Positions 1 through 5,983 of a stretch of DNA of 6,923 nt are shown piece after piece (the stretch's first letter is position 1; each line of letters begins with the position of its first letter). The translations under genes were made by a program, and so were the position numbers. Source of the stretch: an uncultured Ignavibacteriota bacterium (GTDB lineage: Bacteria; Bacteroidota; Ignavibacteria; UBA10030; UBA8401); the NCBI GenBank assembly GCA_903907305.1, contig CAIVNT010000446.1, forward strand, positions 1 to 6,923. The letters run 5' to 3'. The notes beneath the pieces were generated by a model. That model saw nothing but the letters and a program-made list of their open reading frames with translations. It searched no databases and was not told the DNA's origin.

Positions 1-845
1 ACCAGCAGAATGAAGAAAATGATCATTGATAACGCCGCACCGTACCCATATCGATAAAAATTAAATGCAGCTTTATAGACGAATGAAACCAGAATATGCG
101 TGCTGTCCGACGGCTCGCCGGCATTGCTGACCAGCCAGATGATATTCAGATTATTGAATGTCCAGATGGTTCCGAGTGTGATCGCCGGAACCATCACCGG
201 TTTAATGAGCGGAATGGTGATGGTCCGTAATTTATGGTACCACGTTGCGCCGTCGATCTCCGCCGCTTCATACAGATCATGCGGGATACTCTGCAGCGCG
301 CCGAGAGCGATCACCATCATGAACGGGAAACCGAGCCAGACGTTGGTGATAATCGCGGCGATGAATGCCTCTGTCGGTCCCCGAAGCCATTCAACAGCCG
401 GCAATCCTACTTTGCCGAGGATCTGATTGATGCTGCCGTATTCGTAATTGAACATTCCGCGCCACGTCAATGCAACGATCAACTGCGGAACCGCCCACGG
501 CAGAACAAGGATCGTGCGGAAGATTCCTTTTCCTCGGATCTCTTTTTGATTCAGGATAAGAGCAAGAAAAACGCCGAGAACAACGTGGAAGAAAAGATTG
601 ACGATGGTCCAAATGACCGTCTTAATGAAAATAACATAAAAATCGGGTTGCGCGGGTTCGGTAAATACTTTTACATAATTTCGGAAACCGACGATCTCCC
701 AGTCCCTGATATGCCTTAGATTCATATTCGAGAGTGAGATGATCACATTATAGACGAATGGATACACAACAACGCCGAGAAGAATTATCAGTGCGGGAGT
801 GACCAGAAAAAAGATAAAGAGTTTTTGACGGAGTGCCGGGCTCAT
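1..845 (-). CDS. ABC sugar importer permease, MalF type (3' end beyond window)
   Basis: Membrane permease subunit of a carbohydrate ABC importer (binding-protein-dependent, CUT1-like). The frame stays open from ATG at 845 to the window edge, giving 281 residues; short MalF-type proteins are about 290-300, so only a few C-terminal residues are missing. It starts with a hydrophobic segment (about residues 10-31), and further membrane segments lie near 74-98, 108-128, 163-185, 216-238 and 265-281. The EAA loop that docks the ATPase is clear at residues 193-213 (EAAEIDGATWYHKLRTITIP). NYVKVF near 56-61 is also typical of MalF/UgpA-type subunits. An in-frame stop at 857-855 rules out an upstream start. 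The ATG follows the stop of the binding-protein gene after one base, so the two should form one transporter. Maltodextrin specificity is inferred only from the neighbouring amylase genes. A MalG-type partner and an ATPase are not in view. Confidence 0.93.
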   Translation of the reverse strand, partial: MSPALRQKLFIFFLVTPALIILLGVVVYPFVYNVIISLSNMNLRHIRDWEIVGFRNYVKVFTEPAQPDFYVIFIKTVIWTIVNLFFHVVLGVFLALILNQKEIRGKGIFRTILVLPWAVPQLIVALTWRGMFNYEYGSINQILGKVGLPAVEWLRGPTEAFIAAIITNVWLGFPFMMVIALGALQSIPHDLYEAAEIDGATWYHKLRTITIPLIKPVMVPAITLGTIWTFNNLNIIWLVSNAGEPSDSTHILVSFVYKAAFNFYRYGYGAALSMIIFFILL

Positions 846-846
846 A

Positions 847-2085
847 TTATTCGTTCATCTCCTTAATCCTTTGCACTGCCTGGATCTGCATGTCGGTTGC
901 TGCCTGTTCCGGTGTCTTCGAACCGGCAAGAACCGCCTGATAACTCGGACGCATCGCATCCCAGATGGCACGAAGTTCGGGAACGACCGGCATGGGGTTT
1001 CCATGATCGATCTGTATCTGCGAATTACGAAGGATCCCGTTCGACTGCACGAACTCACTCAGTCTCACTTTTTTATTTGTCGGCATAGTGAACAGTGTCC
1101 TCGTCGCTTCCATCTGATTCTCTTCGGACGTGAGATATTTGATCAATTCGATCGCCCACTTCTTTTTCTCTTCCGTAATGTTCGCATTGATAGAGAATCC
1201 TTTCGGCGAGACCATCGTTCCGCACCATCGTCCGGTCGAAGTGATCATCGGAAGCGGAGCAACGCCGATATCGAGGCCTGCCTTCTGATATCCGGCCCAC
1301 GACCAATCGCCGTTGATGATCATAGCGGAATGTCCATCCTTGAACAGTGCATCCGCAATATTATAATCCGCTTCGTTCGGAATGATCTTGTGCACATCAC
1401 GTAATTGCTGCACAAACTTCAGTCCGTTCACCGTACCCACAGTATTCAAAGTCGGCTGATCATTTTCATCCATGATCCACCCTCCGAAACCGGTCATGAA
1501 GGGGATGAAAAAGAACGGTTCGGTATAATTCCATGCCAGTCCGTATTGATCGATCTTTCCGTCACCGTTGGTATCTTTTGTCAGCGCTTTTCCCATCGCT
1601 ACCAATTCCTGGTCGGTCTTGGGGGGATTCGAAAGGAGTTTTTTATTATAGACAAGAGTGAGATGATTGCCGAGTTTATCGGAGATCTTATACAGATGAC
1701 CTTTGTAATATGAGAGCGCTTTGGGATCGAATTGGTCGAGGAATGACTTGTTGAAGAGCGAATCGAGAGGAAGAATAATGTTCATCACCTGGAACGGACC
1801 GACCTGATCGGATGGTCCATACACAAGCTCCGGTCCTTGTCCTGCGATCGCGGCGATGATGAATCCTGACCGAAGTTCCTCTGTCTCTTTGAACAATTGT
1901 TCCACCTTCACTTCGGGATGCAGCAACATGAACCGGTCCAGCTGTTTTTGGAGCACATCCCGCACATCCGGCCTGTCCTGATGCCAAATGGTGATGCGGA
2001 TCTTGTTCTCATCCTTACCACCGCAACCTGCTATAAGAACTGCGAGAATACATAGGACGGAAAAGGTTCTATTAAGTATGGTCAT
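847..2085 (-). CDS. Extracellular sugar-binding lipoprotein of an ABC importer (MalE-like)
   Basis: Solute-binding protein (family 1, MalE/UgpB-like) that would capture sugar outside the inner membrane and deliver it to the permease encoded next. It has 412 residues, normal for the family. Residues 1-20 are a lipoprotein signal with lipobox IAGC, so Cys21 should be lipidated; Gly follows at +2, not an Asp inner-membrane retention signal. The mature part opens with a typical beta strand (IRITIWHQ, 29-36). Residues 171-182 (DTNGDGKIDQYG) are an EF-hand-like acidic loop often seen in these proteins. INGDWSWAGYQKAG (257-270), APLPM (276-280) and PMPVVPELRAIWDAM (364-378) match the usual C-lobe pattern. 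The ATG lies one base after the stop of the transporter gene (TGA-T-ATG), with no good ribosome site, which suggests translational coupling. The ligand is probably maltodextrin, from context only; other oligosaccharides are possible. Confidence 0.93.
   Translation of the reverse strand: MTILNRTFSVLCILAVLIAGCGGKDENKIRITIWHQDRPDVRDVLQKQLDRFMLLHPEVKVEQLFKETEELRSGFIIAAIAGQGPELVYGPSDQVGPFQVMNIILPLDSLFNKSFLDQFDPKALSYYKGHLYKISDKLGNHLTLVYNKKLLSNPPKTDQELVAMGKALTKDTNGDGKIDQYGLAWNYTEPFFFIPFMTGFGGWIMDENDQPTLNTVGTVNGLKFVQQLRDVHKIIPNEADYNIADALFKDGHSAMIINGDWSWAGYQKAGLDIGVAPLPMITSTGRWCGTMVSPKGFSINANITEEKKKWAIELIKYLTSEENQMEATRTLFTMPTNKKVRLSEFVQSNGILRNSQIQIDHGNPMPVVPELRAIWDAMRPSYQAVLAGSKTPEQAATDMQIQAVQRIKEMNE
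859..864 (-). promoter_or_regulatory. Probable Shine-Dalgarno (AAGGAG) for the permease gene
   Basis: AAGGAG on the minus strand lies inside the last codons of the binding-protein gene, 13 nt before the permease ATG at 845. This is the only clear anti-16S match before any start in the window, and the spacing is longer than usual. It may help reinitiation at the one-base TAA-T-ATG junction. It could also be a chance product of the Lys-Glu codons there. Confidence 0.4.
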
Positions 2086-2086
2086 A

Positions 2087-3370
2087 TCAATGGGATGCAG
2101 AGAAAGTTTTTTCAGGAGTTTCTTCTCCCCGCTTTTCTTTCACGAGGATCCAGCAGACGGAAGAAAGAGCAAGTGAAACACCGCAAATAATGAAAATGAT
2201 ATTTTTATCCGCAGAGTCCAGGATAAATTTACCAATGAACAGACTCACCAGTAACTGCGGAAGAACAACGGACAAATTAAAAATTCCCATGAAGAATCCC
2301 ATGCGGCTCTTGTCCACTTTCTCCGTCATGATCGCGAACGGAAGACTGACGATAGAAGCCCAACCGATACCGCAGACCGCCATCATCACGTAGAGTGCCA
2401 TTGCATCCTGTGCAAAGAGAACGATCCCGAAATATCCCGCCGCCATGACCGCAACAGCGATGAGATGAACACGAACCCGGCCGATCTTCTTTGCAATCGG
2501 TTCAAGAACGAAAGCAGGAAGGATAAATCCAACAGTGTTGAGCACCGCAAAAGAGATCGCGATGATCTGTCCCGCCCGCGCAGAAGCTTCTGCGGGATCG
2601 ACATCGGACATCATCTTCTGCTGAATGAATGCGATGATGAACACAAACATCGTCTGCACACCGATCCAAGAGAATCCGTGTGCGATATAGATCTTCCACA
2701 ACTGTCCCCACTCCGTTGCCGTTTTCTGAATTTGTTCCGCAGCTGCTTCACTCAGGATTTCCTTCGGCTCGGTAACGAAGAACATCGGTACAACGGAAAA
2801 GAGGAACACGATCACCACTCCGATATTGATCAGCACATAATTTCCCATTGTTGCACCGACAACGTATGCAAATACCCCGAAGAATCCGGAGATCGTCTGC
2901 ATCCATGTATATCCTTTTGTTCGGGGCTCACCTTCAGGGGTGACATCAGCGATAATGGACCGGGTGGGATTGAAACTGATATTAATGGAAAGATCGAGCG
3001 TTAACGCAACGATCACCGCTACAACGAGGAGATTGGTCATTCCAAAAGCAGAACTGATCACATCGATATTCGGCAGTGCGAGCAGACTCAACGCAGCAAG
3101 TGTTCCGCCGATCAGCACGAACGGCCTTCGCCGGCCTCCCCAGAACCAGACCTTATCGCTGATGAGTCCCACGATTACTTGGCCGAAAATCCCTGCGAGA
3201 GGACCGGCAGCCCAAACAATTCCGACTTCATGGATGTCGAGATTGTATTTTGTCGTGAGAAGCCAGCTCAATGCTGAGATCTGGATGGATAACGCGAATC
3301 CCATTGCAGTAGAAGGAAGACTGATCAGCGCATAGAACGTATTGGAGATCTTTTTTTGAATATCGAGCAT
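2087..3370 (-). CDS. MFS sugar transporter, SLC45/sucrose-maltose carrier type
   Basis: Inner-membrane major facilitator carrier, probably a proton symporter for a disaccharide or short maltodextrin. From the ATG at 3370 it has 427 residues and about 12 hydrophobic segments in two halves, separated by a charged loop near residues 200-225. The family mark is SDKVWFWGGRRRPF (71-84); GRRRPF in the loop after the second segment is typical of plant sucrose carriers, SLC45 proteins and bacterial MalY-like maltose carriers. FNPTRSIIADVTPEGEPR (133-150) and MGIFNLSVVLPQ (361-372) also fit that group. An in-frame TTG at 3376 overlaps the upstream stop and would add two residues (MT); I chose the ATG, two bases after the GH57 stop, because it is the stronger codon. 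Its position between a starch-degrading enzyme and an ABC importer points to alpha-glucan products as substrate. The exact sugar is inferred. Confidence 0.9.
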   Translation of the reverse strand: MLDIQKKISNTFYALISLPSTAMGFALSIQISALSWLLTTKYNLDIHEVGIVWAAGPLAGIFGQVIVGLISDKVWFWGGRRRPFVLIGGTLAALSLLALPNIDVISSAFGMTNLLVVAVIVALTLDLSINISFNPTRSIIADVTPEGEPRTKGYTWMQTISGFFGVFAYVVGATMGNYVLINIGVVIVFLFSVVPMFFVTEPKEILSEAAAEQIQKTATEWGQLWKIYIAHGFSWIGVQTMFVFIIAFIQQKMMSDVDPAEASARAGQIIAISFAVLNTVGFILPAFVLEPIAKKIGRVRVHLIAVAVMAAGYFGIVLFAQDAMALYVMMAVCGIGWASIVSLPFAIMTEKVDKSRMGFFMGIFNLSVVLPQLLVSLFIGKFILDSADKNIIFIICGVSLALSSVCWILVKEKRGEETPEKTFSASH

Positions 3371-3372
3371 GG

Positions 3373-5952
3373 TCAATTCTTTCGTTGTCCGAACACATCG
3401 TTGATGACGACACGGTTTTGCGTTCCGTCAATCACAACCTTCCTATTCGCCTGAGGAAATTCCTCCCCTTCCCAGCTGCCGTGCGGGCCGCTGTTCGTAT
3501 ACTTATATTCGAGCGTAGTTCCCGCGGGTATCTGCAGAATAAGAGTATACACGGAATCATTCGGTATCTCATCCCCCTGTGTATTGTCATCGTACATTCT
3601 GACCGTGTTCGCTTTCCAACTGCCGAGCAACTCGTGATTACCGACGATGTAGATCCCTTTGCGGACGAAGATGTTCTTTGCATCACATTTGAACACTACT
3701 GTTACGGAATCCTTCTTGCTTTGTGCCATCGTCCCGCCCGCCACTTTCGCCGCCAGAGATTCATGACCGGCAATGATCGGGTTGAATTCCCTTTTAGGGA
3801 AAGTTCCCCCCGCTTTTTCGCCGAATGCATATAAATTGCGGAGATGTGTGATGAAAGCGATATCGAACGGTTTGTCGCCGGCCGGGGCATTCTGATCCGT
3901 CCCATACCACCAGAACCAATCGGAACCTTCGGCAGCGTACATTGCTTCCCATGTCTTATACGCGAACCATTTTTTGGTATTCACTTTCGGTTCCGGATCG
4001 GTTGGTTTCGGCTGTTTAAGTCCCGAAACTTCCAGATCCTGACGGGCGATCAACAGATAATTCCACGCTCGGTTCTCTTCATCCTCACCGATCCACGTGT
4101 CATAATTCGCGTTGATCCACGAACCGGGATAAAGCCAGTCAAGTTTCCTCATGGCTTCCACGGGATGTGCAGCGATCGCCCGTTTGGGGTTCCCGTGGAT
4201 ATATTCGGACATCGTTACGGTAACGATCTGTTTTGTCTTATGGAGCTTTGATAATTTCCGGTATAAACCGTGGAGAAAATCCTTTGCGTCATTGTCGCGG
4301 CGGTACCATTCCCAAGCATTCTCACCGTCCAGGATCACTGTGAGCAGTCTGTCCGGTTCACCGGCAGCAGGAGCATAGCGCAGGATCGATTTTATGAAAT
4401 CATCCGCGGCATCTTCTCCCACAAAATTCTGATACGTGAATCCGATCTTGTCTGAAAGTTCCGTCTCACGAAAAACAACCGCAACATCGGATGAATCGAC
4501 CTCATACGGGTAATACTTGGGCTGGTTATTCGGCTTTGACCGTGCAAGTATCTTTTCATCGGTCGCGATCCACTGGATGCCGTTCTTCTTAAAGATCGGA
4601 ACCACTTCGTGTGCGACGGAACCTTCCCCGGGCCACATTCCCAGCGGCGGCTGGCCGAATGTCTTGGTATAATACTCGACCGCCATGCCCACCTGTGCGT
4701 CGGCGTCCTGCGGATAATGGAACCGGTTCGGCATCGCATCATTCGGCTGACTGGTCCGCGCAATTTCGGAATCGTAGATCAGCGGCAGGATCGGATGGAA
4801 GAATGGCGTTGTCGCAACTTCGATCTGGCCTTGATGGGATTTGTGGTTATACATCAATTTCTTGTGGATCGGGATGACATTTGCACAGACTTTGTACGTT
4901 TCAGCGACGATCCTGTTACAATCATCCTCAGTGATCTGTTTTGCCAAATGATATGTCCCGTCCGAATGCTTTGTAACTAGATCGGTAAGGTCGATCACCA
5001 TACCGTCCGCAAGCCACACTTTCTTTTCGAGAAAATCCGGATCGAAGTGGGCAAGATAGAACCAGAATTTGATCTCGCGGAGTTCCTGTTCCGTGAATGC
5101 TTCTTTGCGCGAATTCTTTTCCTTTAATGCAGCATACGCCGGAAAGCGCATGATCTGCACTTCGCTGATGCCGAATGCATTCCAGGTATTGTACAAAAGG
5201 AATTTCATATCGTCATTGGAGAAGTCCTTCGTCGGCTGCAGTGCAAGATCGATCCACGGATCGGTCTTCCCTTTCCACGCGGCGAAAAATTTTGCGGCAT
5301 CCACTCGGTTCTTCTTGAGGTTCACAAACGGTTTCAGTCTGTCCACATAATATTTCTGCAGCTGGAACAGCATAGAGGAAGTGAGATTCACATTATAGTG
5401 AATGTCCGGATATTGTTCCAAAATGGACGCCATGTCGTAATAATCTTTTGTGGCGTGCGTGCGGACCCAGGGTCCTTGTAATTGATCGGTTGCGGGATCG
5501 AGATAGAGCGGCTGATGCTGATGCCAGATAAGATTGACATACAGAGTTCCCCCGCTTTTTGGATATGTATCGTTCATAACTCCTTGGGGTGTAGGTTGAT
5601 AACCATGGTAAGCAATTTCGTTATTTTCTTTCAGAGTAAAAACAGAATTCTTGCTCGAATTGTCGTAGTTCTCGATCTGACCGGGATTCAACGGATCGAG
5701 CTCCCATTTCCCGTCAACGAAGAACTTGTATTGATAGATGCCGGGTTTCATCTTCACTACCGCCGTAAAGAGACCATTCGGTTCCTTTCTCATCAGTGAA
5801 GCTTCACGTGTCCAGCTGTTGAAATCACCGCAGACAGAGACCGCAGCAGCCTTCGACGCAAAAGTGAACCGGATCCCGTCATTTGTCACTTCCGGCTGAG
5901 CGAGCATGAATATAGAGAATGCCGGGAACATCAGAAATAATCTTTTCATCAT
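3373..5952 (-). CDS. Exported GH57 amylopullulanase-like glucan hydrolase with CBM48- and CBM20-like modules
   Basis: Retaining glycoside hydrolase of family 57 acting on alpha-glucan, 859 residues. Residues 1-18 look like a signal peptide (cleavage after MLA). Residues 22-108 form a CBM48/AMPK-like starch-binding fold (VSVCGDFNSW, YQYKFFVDGKWELDP). The catalytic domain shows the GH57 regions: HQHQP (144-148), GQIEVA plus a following FFHPILPL (375-391), GMWPGEGS with likely nucleophile Glu443, LDGENAWEWY with likely acid/base Asp542, and EGSDWFWWYG (675-684). These resemble archaeal amylopullulanases more than 4-alpha-glucanotransferases or branching enzymes, so cleavage of alpha-1,4 and perhaps alpha-1,6 links is likely. 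Residues about 748-859 are a CBM20-like module (IYIVGNHELLGSWKAN, LEYKYTN). There is no T9SS sorting domain, so a periplasmic or outer-membrane-associated place is inferred. Two tandem ATGs (5952 and 5949) could start it. No strong ribosome site precedes them. Confidence 0.94.
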   Translation of the reverse strand: MMKRLFLMFPAFSIFMLAQPEVTNDGIRFTFASKAAAVSVCGDFNSWTREASLMRKEPNGLFTAVVKMKPGIYQYKFFVDGKWELDPLNPGQIENYDNSSKNSVFTLKENNEIAYHGYQPTPQGVMNDTYPKSGGTLYVNLIWHQHQPLYLDPATDQLQGPWVRTHATKDYYDMASILEQYPDIHYNVNLTSSMLFQLQKYYVDRLKPFVNLKKNRVDAAKFFAAWKGKTDPWIDLALQPTKDFSNDDMKFLLYNTWNAFGISEVQIMRFPAYAALKEKNSRKEAFTEQELREIKFWFYLAHFDPDFLEKKVWLADGMVIDLTDLVTKHSDGTYHLAKQITEDDCNRIVAETYKVCANVIPIHKKLMYNHKSHQGQIEVATTPFFHPILPLIYDSEIARTSQPNDAMPNRFHYPQDADAQVGMAVEYYTKTFGQPPLGMWPGEGSVAHEVVPIFKKNGIQWIATDEKILARSKPNNQPKYYPYEVDSSDVAVVFRETELSDKIGFTYQNFVGEDAADDFIKSILRYAPAAGEPDRLLTVILDGENAWEWYRRDNDAKDFLHGLYRKLSKLHKTKQIVTVTMSEYIHGNPKRAIAAHPVEAMRKLDWLYPGSWINANYDTWIGEDEENRAWNYLLIARQDLEVSGLKQPKPTDPEPKVNTKKWFAYKTWEAMYAAEGSDWFWWYGTDQNAPAGDKPFDIAFITHLRNLYAFGEKAGGTFPKREFNPIIAGHESLAAKVAGGTMAQSKKDSVTVVFKCDAKNIFVRKGIYIVGNHELLGSWKANTVRMYDDNTQGDEIPNDSVYTLILQIPAGTTLEYKYTNSGPHGSWEGEEFPQANRKVVIDGTQNRVVINDVFGQRKN

Positions 5953-5983
5953 CAGGAATCTTTCAGAACTGCATGGATGATTT
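5953..5983 (-). other. 31-nt spacer between the two glucan hydrolase genes
   Basis: This is the largest gap in the window. I see no inverted repeat with a T-tract and no match to a Bacteroidota (TAnnTTTG) or sigma70-like promoter. Only a weak purine stretch (GAAAGA) lies before the GH57 start. The spacing and shared strand suggest that the GH57 gene is cotranscribed with the amylase gene upstream. Confidence 0.5.

Noticed and set aside
234..719. 161-codon open frame on the plus strand
   Set aside because: It lies opposite the permease gene, has a low-complexity charged translation with no domain, and the minus-strand frame has clear family motifs.
871..1404. 177-codon open frame on the plus strand
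   Set aside because: It is antisense to the binding-protein gene, rich in His, Arg and Cys with no recognisable motif, while the minus-strand frame is a full-length family member.
2465..3004. 179-codon open frame on the plus strand
   Set aside because: It is antisense to the MFS transporter. The His/Arg/Asp-rich translation is what the opposite strand of a membrane protein gene gives.
3351..3357. A7 run on the minus strand forming an in-phase CAA AAA AAG heptamer like the dnaX frameshift site
   Set aside because: It encodes Gln-Lys-Lys near the carrier N-terminus. A -1 shift would give only a short product without a known domain, and I see no stimulating stem or upstream Shine-Dalgarno.
5953..5983. 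Possible promoter or terminator between the two hydrolase genes
   Set aside because: The 31 nt hold no hairpin with a T-run and no convincing -10/-35 or Bacteroidota -7/-33 elements.
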